A stretch of DNA of 47,904 nt from JBGCEZ01 sp045106735 (GCA_045106735.1 JBGCEZ010000051.1:1-47904), one strand, 5' to 3'. Shown: positions 23,490-33,351, numbered from the stretch's first letter. The notes: a model not told the origin generated them from the letters alone. Program-made: numbers and translations.

Positions 23490-25631
23490 TCACGCGGAGG
23501 GCGGTGCCGGATCGGGACCCGGATCAGCCCCGGCATCAGGTGCCGGAGCGGCCACCGGGGCCACCGCGACGTCCGTCACCATCGCGTCGAATATCTGCAT
23601 GGCCTCTCGCACCAGCGGCAACTCCGACGCGTCTTGACGATCGGCCGACGTACGCCCTTCAGCGCCGAGATTCGGTGCACTTCCGGCGGCGGCTCCCCCA
23701 ACCGCGATGCCGGCGGTGGCCGAACCGCTGTGCGCCGGCCCGCGGTGCGCTGCCCCACCCGAGTGGTCGCTGGCGACCGCGGCTCCACTCGCCGGCCCAT
23801 GGGATGAGCCGCCGGATCGATCGGCCGACGAAGACCCACTGTCGTCAATGCGAAGCTGCACGGTGCGCCCGAGCAGAAGGCCAAGTGGTTCAGCCAATCG
23901 CTCAGCCCGGCGCGCCAAGAATCCCGCACGCTCCCCTGCTTTCCGCGGCTCCAGGACAACCGTGCGTTCACCTTCGATTTCTCGTGGACGGAGCGCGGCG
24001 ATCACGGACTGCAACGCCCCGCCGGTCTCTGCTTCGAGCTGGCGCCAGGCGGCGTGGAGATCGCCGGCGGCGGGTACTGAAGCGCTGGTCGATTTCGGCG
24101 ACGGAGCGGGGGCTGATGCGGCGGGGGCAGGTGCAGGCGCGGGTGCAGGTGCAGATGCGGGTGCAGACTTTGGTCCGGGTGCAGAGACCGGGGCAGGCTT
24201 CGGCGCCTGCGCGGGCGCAACCACCGCCACTGCCGACGCGGCGCGCGGGCCCGATCCACTCAGTCTCGGCTCAGCCGTTCGCTGCTTTTTTTTTTCGTCG
24301 CCGCCGCCGGCCAACATCGCGGGAACCTCGCCGAAGCGTTGCCCGAGGGTCAGCCGAACAAGGGCGGCGTCAAAGAGCGCCCGACCCGTTGCCGAACCCC
24401 GAGCGTTGCGGGCCACGGCATCGCACGTAGCAATCATGTACACCAAGCCCGCGGCATCAAAGTGTGCCGCCTGCTCGGCCCCGCGCGACCGAGCTTCGTC
24501 GGTCAAATCCAACAAGTCGGTCTCGGCCCCGCATGCACTGATCACCATCAGCGTCCGCAACCGCTCGGTCAGCATCTCAAGTGCCGCTTCGACCGTCGCG
24601 CCGCCGCCGATCAACTCTGCCCCGGCGGCCAATCCGCTCGCTGGATCGCTGTCGATCACGGCCGCAATGATGCGATCGAGCAGCTCGGCGTCCGGCAAAC
24701 CGAGCACGTCTCGGGCCTCGGCCATCGTCAACTGCTGCCCGCCGCCGGCCAGAAGCCGATCGAGCAAACTCAGGGCATCACGCATCGAACCGTTGCCGAG
24801 GCTGGCGACGGTCTGCACGACATCCGATTCGGCCTGGATGTCCTCGGCCGCAAGGATTTCCCGTAGGTGTTCGGCGATGCGCGACGTGGCGATGGCCTTG
24901 AAGTCGAATCGCTGGCAACGACTCTGGATCGTCGCCGGAACCTTCTGCGGATCGGTCGTGCAGAGGATGAACTTCACGTGCGGCGGAGGTTCTTCCATGG
25001 TCTTCAGGAGGGCGTTGAACGCCTCCCGAGTCAGCATGTGCACCTCGTCGATGATGTAAATCTTGAACCGGCCACGGGTCGGCGAGAGGCCGGCCCCGGC
25101 GATCAAGTCTCGGGCTTCGTTGATGCCGCGGTTCGACGCACCGTCGATCTCGATGACGTCAAGATCTTCGCCCCGCAGAATCGATGCCTCGATCGCGCCC
25201 GCTTCGCTGAGCGGATTGCCGTCGGCATCGTGCAGATTCAGGGCCTTGGCGAAGATCCGCGCCATCGAGGTCTTGCCGACCCCGCGCGTGCCGCAGAACA
25301 GGTACGCGTGGGCGGTGCGTCCCTGCTCGATGGCCCGCTGGAGCGTCCGGGCGATCGGCTCCTGGCCGACGACTTCACCGAAGTCACGCGACCGGTAGCG
25401 ACGGGCCAGAACGGTGTACCCGCGCGAACTGTCGGCCGAACCGGCCTGCTTGGCGATGGACGTTTCCTTCTTCGTCGTCGTCTTCTTCGTCGTCTTCTTG
25501 GACGTCGTCTTCTTGGTGGAGGACTTCTTGGACGACGACTCTTTGGACGAAGACTTCTTCGACGACGATGGCGCCGCCGCTTCCGCTGCGGCGCCCGTCA
25601 CTTCAGACTTGTCGGTTGATCCGCCGGCCAT
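23490..25631 (-). CDS. dnaX: DNA polymerase III subunit tau/gamma
   Basis: The protein has 713 residues from ATG 25631, with GAAGG upstream; an in-frame extension to 25754 is unlikely. Residues 22-58 form an unusual Lys/Ser/Thr-rich tail resembling a histone H1 end. The AAA+ clamp-loader core follows: Walker A GTRGVGKT (114-121), Walker B IYIIDEVH (191-198), and the SRC arginine-finger motif (237-239). The four zinc-binding cysteines normally found between Walker A and B are missing. Residues 446-449 are read from a GAAAAAAAAAAG run. Slipping by -1 there ends translation after four more residues, predicting a 453-residue gamma form. After a Pro/Ala-rich linker come a tau-type C-terminal domain and ELPLVREAMQIFDAM. 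It assembles and loads the sliding clamp and holds the polymerase. Confidence 0.96.
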   Translation of the reverse strand: MAGGSTDKSEVTGAAAEAAAPSSSKKSSSKESSSKKSSTKKTTSKKTTKKTTTKKETSIAKQAGSADSSRGYTVLARRYRSRDFGEVVGQEPIARTLQRAIEQGRTAHAYLFCGTRGVGKTSMARIFAKALNLHDADGNPLSEAGAIEASILRGEDLDVIEIDGASNRGINEARDLIAGAGLSPTRGRFKIYIIDEVHMLTREAFNALLKTMEEPPPHVKFILCTTDPQKVPATIQSRCQRFDFKAIATSRIAEHLREILAAEDIQAESDVVQTVASLGNGSMRDALSLLDRLLAGGGQQLTMAEARDVLGLPDAELLDRIIAAVIDSDPASGLAAGAELIGGGATVEAALEMLTERLRTLMVISACGAETDLLDLTDEARSRGAEQAAHFDAAGLVYMIATCDAVARNARGSATGRALFDAALVRLTLGQRFGEVPAMLAGGGDEKKKQRTAEPRLSGSGPRAASAVAVVAPAQAPKPAPVSAPGPKSAPASAPAPAPAPAPAASAPAPSPKSTSASVPAAGDLHAAWRQLEAETGGALQSVIAALRPREIEGERTVVLEPRKAGERAGFLARRAERLAEPLGLLLGRTVQLRIDDSGSSSADRSGGSSHGPASGAAVASDHSGGAAHRGPAHSGSATAGIAVGGAAAGSAPNLGAEGRTSADRQDASELPLVREAMQIFDAMVTDVAVAPVAAPAPDAGADPGPDPAPPSA
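24271..24295 (-). other. Putative slippage/frameshift site in dnaX (run of ten A)
   Basis: On the coding strand a run of ten A (24295-24286) is framed as GAA AAA AAA AAG. The -1 frame continues GCA GCG AAC GGC TGA, stopping at 24271-24273. The +1 frame also stops after eight codons. CGGC-TGA-GCCG just downstream could form a small hairpin around the -1 stop. This resembles known dnaX sites: A AAA AAG with ribosomal frameshifting in E. coli, and a run of A with transcriptional slippage in Thermus. The run is exceptional in such GC-rich DNA. Confidence 0.75.
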
Positions 25632-25887
25632 CGTGCCTTCGCCTCGCCCCACCCCACGTGCCTCGCGACCAGCCCCAAGACTCGGGGTGACCGCCTTCGG
25701 AAACGAATCCCCAGGCAGCGGAGAGGACGACCAGGTGACCGACGGCTCGGACAACGCCGTTTATGGCTGCTGCGATCAAGCCCTGACCAGGTTCGCGGGC
25801 CGCCCGCCCGTCGGGCCCGGCCGTCCTCTCCACTGCCGGGAGATGCGAGCATCGTAGCCGTTGGCCGCGGATCGGTACACTCGTCCC

Positions 25888-27243
25888 ATGCCCGATGTGC
25901 CGACCAACGGTGACCTTCCGGGGGATGCGCCGATCGATCCCGCGTCCACCGCCTCCTCCGCCGCTCCGGACCCCGCCCTCGAGGCAGGTCTGGCCGACGC
26001 CCTGCCGCTCGCCTCGACCGACCTTCCGGGGACCCGGCTGGCCATGACCCCCTCCCAGCGCATGGAGCTGGAGGCCCGGCGCCGCCGGCTGATCATGCTG
26101 CTGTTGCGGGTGGGCTACCTGACGGTCCTGGTCGTCGCCGTACTCCTGCCATTTGTGGCCGAAGACAGCCGAGAGAGCGCCGACGTCAATTTCGTCGACT
26201 ACCTCGGCTACTTTTTCGGGACATTCGCCTTTGGCGCCGTCGTCCTGCTGATCGACGCCCTGCTGCCGAACAAGCGGCTGGGGACGGTCTTCGCGATCTA
26301 CTTCGGCCTGGTCGTGGGCATGGTCGCCGCCCTGACGCTCGGCCTGCTCGTGGACCTGGTGGTCAAGAGCTGGGACCTGGAGTCGACGTTCAAGGGACCG
26401 ATTCTCGTTTTGAAGCTCGGCCTCGGCATCACCCTGTGCTACCTCGCCGTCTCGATTGTCCTGACCACCCGTGACGACCTGCGATTGGTGATTCCCTACG
26501 TCGAATTCAAGCGGGAGGTCCGCGGGCAGCGTCCGGTGCTGCTGGACACTTCCGTGCTGATTGACGGCCGGATCGAGGCCATCGGCCAGACGGGCTTCCT
26601 TGATGCCCCGCTCATCGTGCCGCAGTTCGTGATCGATGAGCTGCAGACGCTCGCCGACCTCGCGGATCGGACCCGACGCGCGCGGGGCCGCCGTGGCCTG
26701 GACATGCTGAAACGGCTCCAGACCGGGACGACCCTGGACGTGACGGTCGATGGCGGTCCCGAGAGCGCCGGCGCGTCCGGCGGCGTCGACTCCCGCCTCT
26801 TGCAGCTTGCCCGCCGCGAGAACTACCGGGTGATGACGACCGACGCCAACCTGGCCCGCGTGGCCCAGATCCACGGCGTGGTGGCCATGAACATCAACGA
26901 TCTGGCCGGACACCTCAAGCCGCAGGTGATCGCCGGCGACGAACTCACCGTCGAGTTGCAGAAGGCCGGCGAAGGCGACGATCAGGCCGTCGGCTACATG
27001 CCCGACGGCACCATGGTCGTGGTCGAGGACGCCCGGCACGCAATCGGCCGGAGCGTGGGCGTGGTCGTCACGAATTCACTCCGGACCAGTGCGGGCCGCA
27101 TGATTTTCGCCCGGCTTGATGCCCACGCCACGCCGCCGGAGGTGCAACGGGCCGATGCAGCCACCAGCCAGCCGCGCACGACCGGCCGGCCGGACCGGCG
27201 CGGCGGTCGCTCCGATGGGCGACGCAATCCGCGGCGCGGGTGA
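25888..27243 (+). CDS. PIN/TRAM-domain integral membrane protein (YacL-like)
   Basis: The 451-residue protein starts MPDVPTNGDL; a TTG nine codons upstream is not needed. The first half carries membrane spans (about residues 69-90, 105-125, 133-160 and 173-192). A PIN domain follows at about 210-345, starting VLLDTSVLIDGRIEAI with the acidic metal ligands and continuing IVPQFVIDELQTLAD and YRVMTTDANLARVA. The C-terminal 80 residues (LTVELQKAGEGDDQAVGYMP and on) are a TRAM-type RNA-binding domain. The family is widespread, often annotated YacL or PilT-like; PIN domains are mostly RNases. The substrate is unknown. Confidence 0.92.
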   Translation: MPDVPTNGDLPGDAPIDPASTASSAAPDPALEAGLADALPLASTDLPGTRLAMTPSQRMELEARRRRLIMLLLRVGYLTVLVVAVLLPFVAEDSRESADVNFVDYLGYFFGTFAFGAVVLLIDALLPNKRLGTVFAIYFGLVVGMVAALTLGLLVDLVVKSWDLESTFKGPILVLKLGLGITLCYLAVSIVLTTRDDLRLVIPYVEFKREVRGQRPVLLDTSVLIDGRIEAIGQTGFLDAPLIVPQFVIDELQTLADLADRTRRARGRRGLDMLKRLQTGTTLDVTVDGGPESAGASGGVDSRLLQLARRENYRVMTTDANLARVAQIHGVVAMNINDLAGHLKPQVIAGDELTVELQKAGEGDDQAVGYMPDGTMVVVEDARHAIGRSVGVVVTNSLRTSAGRMIFARLDAHATPPEVQRADAATSQPRTTGRPDRRGGRSDGRRNPRRG

Positions 27244-27274
27244 GGATGGGCATGGCGTGCCGCACCGCACCTCA

Positions 27275-27697
27275 ATGAGGCGTTCCAGCGGTCATCACGC
27301 GTGGCCGCGCCAGATGCCCGCCGCGATCGGCTTCGCCACTCTGATCGGCATTGGACTGGCGTTCGCCGCGTCCGTGGCCTGGAACACCGCGCGTCCGAAG
27401 AAACTGCCGCCGCACCTTGCCCGCCATCTCGATGAACGGCAGGATGCGGCGTCCTTCAAGAGCAGACTGGAAGTCTGGCTGATCGAGAACGATCGCGACC
27501 CCGCGGAAGACTTCGATCCGGTCGCAGTCCTCCTGACGCTGGTCCGGAACGAAGGCGATCTCCTCGACCCGTGGGGACGGCCGTACATCTTCACCGAGAC
27601 GGAGGCGGGCTACCTGATCGAGTCATTCGGCCGAGATGGCGAGCGCGGCGGCACCGGGCGCGACGAAGACTTCGCGTCCCCCTGGACGCTCTTCTGA
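27275..27697 (+). CDS. Anchored protein with a GspG-like C-terminal domain
   Basis: The protein has 140 residues from ATG 27275; an in-frame GTG at 27257, behind a GAGG, would add six. A hydrophobic anchor spans about residues 16-36 (AAIGFATLIGIGLAFAASVAW). The C-terminal part (about 97-135, LLDPWGRPYIF to FGRDGERGGTGRDEDF) closely matches the calcium-binding C-terminus of type II secretion pseudopilins (GspG: DPWG-PY, GADG-x-GG-x-G-D-D). The N-terminus lacks the prepilin-peptidase motif (Gly then Phe-x-x-x-Glu), so it is probably not a processed pilin. It starts 32 bases after the PIN/TRAM gene and is likely co-transcribed. Confidence 0.75.
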   Translation: MRRSSGHHAWPRQMPAAIGFATLIGIGLAFAASVAWNTARPKKLPPHLARHLDERQDAASFKSRLEVWLIENDRDPAEDFDPVAVLLTLVRNEGDLLDPWGRPYIFTETEAGYLIESFGRDGERGGTGRDEDFASPWTLF

Positions 27698-27757
27698 GCG
27701 CGCAGCGGGCGAACGTCGCTGCTGGCTGGCGTTCCCCCGGACGTCACCAACCCCCGC

Positions 27758-29335
27758 TCATTCCCACTCGATCGTGGCCGGCGGCTTTGAGCTGATGTCG
27801 TAGACGACGCGGTTCACGCCGCGGACCTCATTGATGATCCGGTTGCTGATCGTGGCCAGAACGTCGTAGGGAATTCGGGCCCAGTCCGCGGTCATGAAGT
27901 CTTGCGTTTCCACCGCCCGTACCGCGACCACCGAGTCGTACGTCCGGCCGTCGCCCATGACGCCGACGGATCGCACCGGCAGCAGCACCGCGAACACCTG
28001 ATCGGTCGAGCGGTACAGGTTCGCGGCGACGATCTCTTCGAGCACGATTTCGTCGCAGTCGCGGAGGACGGCGAGCCGCTCATCGGTGACTTCGCCGAGG
28101 ACGCGCACGGCAAGACCCGGACCCGGGAACGGATGTCGCCAGACAAGGTGGTCCGGCAGGCCCAAGACCTCGCCCATCTTGCGCACCTCGTCCTTGAACA
28201 GGTCGCGCAGGGGTTCAACCAGGTCGAAGCCGAGATCTTCCGGCAGCCCGCCGACGTTGTGGTGCAGCTTGATGTTCGCCGCCTGCCCCGCGTGCCCGTG
28301 GCCCGACTCGATGACATCGGGATACAGCGTGCCCTGGGCGAGGAACTGCACGTCGCCGTCCACTTCCTTGGCCGCTTCCTTGAAGACGTCGATGAACCGG
28401 TGCCCGATCGCCCGCCGTTTTTCCTGCGGGTCGGTCACGCCGGCCAAGTCGCCCAAGAACGCGTCGCGGGCGTCGACCACCCGCAGGTCGATGTCGAAGT
28501 GATCGCGGAACGTGGTCTCGACGAGGTCGCGCTCCTTCTTGCGCAGCAAGCCGTTGTCCACGAAAATGCAGGTCAGTTGCTCGCCGATCGCCTTGCTCAA
28601 GAGCGCGGCCACGACCGACGAATCAACGCCGCCGGACAGTCCACAGATCACGCGGCCATCGCCCACCTGCTGGCGGACCAAGTCGGCTGCGGTCTCCACA
28701 AATTCGCTCATGCGCCACGTTCCCTGGCACTTGCAGACTTCGTAGAGGAAGTTGCGGAGCAGATCGACGCCGTGCGGCGTATGCGTGACTTCAGGGTGGA
28801 ACTGCACGCCGTAGAACGGCCGGGTCCGGTGGCGGACCGCGGCGGCCGGGCACGTCGGGGTGGACGCCAGGATCTCGAAGTCCGCGTCCAGGTCCTCAAC
28901 CTGATCGCCGTGGCTCATCCACACGCTGGTGGCTTCGGGCAGACCGGCAAAGATGTCGCCGTGGTCCGAGATCGAAAGCCGGGCCCGCCCGTACTCGCGG
29001 GCGTGGGCGGCGTCGACGCGGCCCCCCAGTTGGGAGCAGGCCAATTGCATGCCGTAGCAAATGCCGAGCACCGGGATCCCGAGATCAAAGATCCCCGGAT
29101 CGCAGGTCGGCGCCCCCTCTTCGCTGATGCTCTTGGGACCGCCAGAGAGAATGATCCCGCGGGGATTCATCGCGCGGAGCTGTTCCGGCGGTGTATCGGG
29201 GGCCATGAGCAGGCTGAACGCCCCGGCCTCGCGGACCCGGCGGGCGATCAACTGGACGAACTGACTGCCGAAGTCGAGGATCGGGACGACCTCGACCCCG
29301 GGCGGAATCGCCGGCGGCGTCGGAGTGGCGGTCAT
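27758..29335 (-). CDS. guaA: GMP synthase (glutamine-hydrolysing)
   Basis: The protein has 525 residues from ATG 29335 (MTATPTPPAIPPGVEVVPIL); upstream in-frame extension is not family-like. The N-terminal class I glutamine amidotransferase has catalytic C93 (GICYGMQL), H180 and E182 (VQFHPEV). The ATP pyrophosphatase domain starts with P-loop LSGGVDSS (233-240). The C-terminal dimerisation domain ends IEWE, the invariant GuaA end. It converts XMP, ATP and glutamine to GMP in the cytoplasm. It stands alone; the strong conservation leaves little doubt. Confidence 0.98.
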   Translation of the reverse strand: MTATPTPPAIPPGVEVVPILDFGSQFVQLIARRVREAGAFSLLMAPDTPPEQLRAMNPRGIILSGGPKSISEEGAPTCDPGIFDLGIPVLGICYGMQLACSQLGGRVDAAHAREYGRARLSISDHGDIFAGLPEATSVWMSHGDQVEDLDADFEILASTPTCPAAAVRHRTRPFYGVQFHPEVTHTPHGVDLLRNFLYEVCKCQGTWRMSEFVETAADLVRQQVGDGRVICGLSGGVDSSVVAALLSKAIGEQLTCIFVDNGLLRKKERDLVETTFRDHFDIDLRVVDARDAFLGDLAGVTDPQEKRRAIGHRFIDVFKEAAKEVDGDVQFLAQGTLYPDVIESGHGHAGQAANIKLHHNVGGLPEDLGFDLVEPLRDLFKDEVRKMGEVLGLPDHLVWRHPFPGPGLAVRVLGEVTDERLAVLRDCDEIVLEEIVAANLYRSTDQVFAVLLPVRSVGVMGDGRTYDSVVAVRAVETQDFMTADWARIPYDVLATISNRIINEVRGVNRVVYDISSKPPATIEWE

Positions 29336-29537
29336 GTCGGGCGGTCCGTTGGGGGAAACCGGGCAGTCTACAGCAAGCCCGGATTTCCGGCGGCGCACGA
29401 AAAAGCGGCCGGGAATGGCCGGCACCGCAGCGGATCGTCCCACGCGTCGATCCACACAATCGGTGCCGACCACTCCGGGCCGCATCGGGACCTGCCCCCT
29501 GGCTCAACCCCGTTTGGGGGTCGGCGGCCGGGGAGCC

Positions 29538-30470
29538 TCAGCCCGAGAGGACGGCGAGCAGGTCGAGGCCGTCGACCCACCCGTCATCGTTCAGATCATA
29601 TGCACACCGCTGGCAAGATCCCCATTGGGCGAAAATTCCTTGGATTGCGTCGATCAGCTCGGCCGGATCGAACAACCCGTCCGGGCTGTCGAATGCCGCT
29701 GGCGGGCTGCAGGGCTCAAAGGATGAGGCCGGCCCACCGACCACCTGCTGGAACTCGAAGATCGCCGTCTCGCCCCGGGTGACCCGGGCCATGGCCACAA
29801 AGCCGAAGTCGCGATTCATGGAACCGACGAAGAGTCCGGGGGAAGGCTGCCCGTAGTCGGACGTCGTGCTCGCCACGCCCTGGCCGCTGCCCTGCAGGAA
29901 AAACGGGCCGGTGAACAGCTCGGCTTCGACGTCGCCGTCGACGAGCGCCCGGAATCCCGTCTCACCGAACGGCACGCTCACGATGCCGCCGTCTTCATTG
30001 AATCGGGCGGTGAGCTTGACCACCCCGCCCGCTTCGCAGGCGCCAAGAATCAGCGGACAGCCATCGGCAAGCAACTCCACCGAGAAATCGCGGGGCACGC
30101 TGGTTCCATTGTGAAAGCTCAGAAAGCCCTCGACGATCCCGTTCTCTTCGGTTTCGTGCGTGACGTCGATGACGCCGCGGATCCGCCAGGCACCAGCCGG
30201 GCCCGGAATCTCAATTCCGTACCGGGCCGCTCCGGCTGGTCCGTCTTTGCGGTCCAGTGGTCCAGCGAATACCTCGAGCCCATCCACCGTTACGGTGACC
30301 CGGCTGCCCATCGGTGGGACGTCGCCAGCCCCCGCCAGAGGCGCCCCCAGTCCAATTGCCGCCGCCGCCGCGAGCACTGAAAAAACACCGACCCGCGTCG
30401 ACGATCGGCGCAACGCAGTTTGGACGGTTTCCACGCGTCCGGCCCCCGGGCAAGCATGCCTGCCCATCAT
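29538..30470 (-). CDS. Secreted protein with dockerin-like (planctomycete-type) C-terminus
   Basis: The 310-residue protein has AAGGA eight bases before the ATG. A long N-terminus leads to a hydrophobic segment (about residues 27-48, VGVFSVLAAAAAIGLGAPLAGAG), the signal peptide. The middle is beta-rich with cysteines and no family I recognise. The C-terminus reads WGSCQRCAYDLNDDGWVDGLDLLAVLSG: a single calcium-loop repeat (D-x-N-x-D-G-x-V-D) of the type that ends many secreted Phycisphaerae proteins. It stops at VLSG, whereas the usual ending is VLS/LLxxWG, so the final two to four residues seem trimmed. Its target or role is unknown. Confidence 0.75.
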   Translation of the reverse strand: MMGRHACPGAGRVETVQTALRRSSTRVGVFSVLAAAAAIGLGAPLAGAGDVPPMGSRVTVTVDGLEVFAGPLDRKDGPAGAARYGIEIPGPAGAWRIRGVIDVTHETEENGIVEGFLSFHNGTSVPRDFSVELLADGCPLILGACEAGGVVKLTARFNEDGGIVSVPFGETGFRALVDGDVEAELFTGPFFLQGSGQGVASTTSDYGQPSPGLFVGSMNRDFGFVAMARVTRGETAIFEFQQVVGGPASSFEPCSPPAAFDSPDGLFDPAELIDAIQGIFAQWGSCQRCAYDLNDDGWVDGLDLLAVLSG

Positions 30471-30920
30471 GTCGTTGGTCCTTGGTCGGCGACCGCTCTG
30501 GCCCCGCGTGCGGACGGGCCCGGCATCGATCGCTCTGGTTCAGCCGCGGGGCCAAAGAGGCCAGCGGCGTCGTATTTCCACGGCGGCCGGAGTCCACGAT
30601 TCGGACGCCGGTCCGCTTCCCACATCGTCCCATTGCCCGGCCGAGGACCAGTGATTCCATCACGTGGTCGGGCGCCCACTTGGTTGGGACCCGTTCGAAC
30701 CTAGCGACAATCCCCCCCTGAGGCGAGAGAAGATCATCGCATCGTCGGAGAGATCCGGGAACGCCACAGCCCAGGTGAGAAAGTGGTGCGGAGCCCCCAG
30801 TGCTCCCACGCGTGCCCGACCACCGAACCGCGCCGAACCCGGGCCCTCGAGTTCGCCGCCGACTTCCGGGCTGGGCGGCGACCTCCACGGCTGGCCAGGA
30901 CGCGCCGGACGACGGGCCAG

Positions 30921-30968
30921 ACCACCGGCTGGACAACCGGTCGGACCACCGGCCAGACCACCGGTCGG
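30921..30968 (+). repeat. 12-bp tandem array A (four copies) upstream of map
   Basis: The four units are ACCACCGGCTGG, ACAACCGGTCGG, ACCACCGGCCAG and ACCACCGGTCGG. In the map frame they would encode Thr-Thr-Gly-(Trp/Arg/Gln) repeats. Confidence 0.85.
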
Positions 30969-30978
30969 AAAACCCGGT

Positions 30979-31050
30979 CGGGTCACGGGTCGGGTCACGG
31001 GTCGGGTCACGGGTCGGGTCACGGGTCGGGCCACGGGCCGGGCCACGGGT
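30979..31050 (+). repeat. 12-bp tandem array B (six copies) upstream of map
   Basis: Four perfect copies of CGGGTCACGGGT (30979-31026) are followed by CGGGCCACGGGC and CGGGCCACGGGT. The array ends 44 bases before the map ATG, within the likely promoter or leader, and differs in sequence from array A, which precedes it by 10 bases. Confidence 0.95.
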
Positions 31051-31094
31051 TTCGGCGATCGAGATCGAGATCGACGGTCAGGACCCGTGGTACC

Positions 31095-31916
31095 ATGGTC
31101 CGAATGCCTGTTTCCACCCAGCGTGATATCGACGGGGCGGTCGCGGCCGCCGGCGTGGTGTGCGAAGTGCACCGCCGAATTGCATCCGAACTCAAGGCCG
31201 GCTGGACGCTCGCCGCGATCGACGAGCTGGTCGGCCGGACGCTGCGCGAGCACAAGGCTCGCAGTTGCTTTCACAAGTATCGGATCGAGCATCACCCGCC
31301 GTTCCCGAGCCTCAGTTGCCTTTCGGTGAACGACTGCGTCGTGCACGGCACGCACGTCATGTCCGACGCGCCGGTCGTCGCCGGCGACCTGGTCTCGGTG
31401 GACGTCGGCGTCCAACTGAACGGCTGGATCGGCGACGCCGCGTGGACCTACGCGATCGAGACCGCCGACGACACGGCCGCCAAGCTGATGGAATCGGGAA
31501 TCGAGTCGCTTCGGCGCGGGGTCGCGGCGATGCAAGCCGGACGCCCCCTGATGGACTGGGCCCGCGCGGTCCAAACGTGCGTGGAAGATGAGTACGGTTT
31601 CCACTTGGTGCGCGGTCTCGGCGGCCATGGCTACGGCCGATCGCTGCACGCCGCCCCGTACGTTTCCAACGTCGTCCCGAGCCACGCGGCCGAATGGCCC
31701 GACGGCTGGTCCAGCTTCAAACCTGGCATGCTCATCGCGGTCGAACCGATGATCGCCGTCGGCACACCAAACACGCGCTCCGAACGCCGGGAGTGGCCGA
31801 TCTATACCGCCGACGGATCGTTGAGCGTCCACTACGAAGCAGACGTGCTCATCACCGAAGACGGACCTCGGAATCTCACCGAGTCGATGTTCGAGCTGCC
31901 TTCGATCGTGGGGTGA
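31095..31916 (+). CDS. map: Type I methionine aminopeptidase
   Basis: The protein has 273 residues from ATG 31095; ATG 31104 is nearly as good, and an AGGA lies about 12 bases upstream of the first. The five metal ligands are present: D103 and D114 (SVDVGVQLNGWIGDAAWTY), H178 (GHGYG), E217 (AVEPMI) and E248 (VHYEADVLIT). H85 (VVHGTH) and H185 also match the family. It removes the initiator Met from new proteins in the cytoplasm. The open frame extends 104 codons upstream through repeats; homologues start near the chosen Met. Confidence 0.96.
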   Translation: MVRMPVSTQRDIDGAVAAAGVVCEVHRRIASELKAGWTLAAIDELVGRTLREHKARSCFHKYRIEHHPPFPSLSCLSVNDCVVHGTHVMSDAPVVAGDLVSVDVGVQLNGWIGDAAWTYAIETADDTAAKLMESGIESLRRGVAAMQAGRPLMDWARAVQTCVEDEYGFHLVRGLGGHGYGRSLHAAPYVSNVVPSHAAEWPDGWSSFKPGMLIAVEPMIAVGTPNTRSERREWPIYTADGSLSVHYEADVLITEDGPRNLTESMFELPSIVG

Positions 31917-32112
31917 GGCGTGCGCCCGAGCCCTTGCGAACGGCGCTCCACGACGGGGCAACGACGAATGCGCACGCTTCCCGGAATCACTCGCTGAATC
32001 CGGGGTGCCCCGTCGCTCGCGCCCGGCATTCGGCCACCCGCACCAGAACGGACGTGCACCGCACACCCCCGGTACTGCCGCCTGCCCTCTGATTCCCCGC
32101 CGGACCGCCTTC

Positions 32113-33351
<1,239 letters not shown>

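Larger units (their letters stand above)
30471..31094. other. Divergent intergenic region with two 12-bp arrays, upstream of map
   Basis: This 624-base gap lies between the secreted-protein gene (minus) and map (plus) and should hold both promoters. Positions 30471-30780 show no feature I can name. From 30921 on there are two adjacent 12-bp tandem arrays, listed separately. The map reading frame stays open back to 30783 across both arrays, so an N-terminal extension of MetAP cannot be excluded. Confidence 0.5.

Noticed and set aside
30979..31050. Possible replication iterons or a CRISPR array
   Set aside because: The six 12-bp copies have no spacers, no DnaA boxes, and no replication initiator gene nearby. 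A simple minisatellite explains them.
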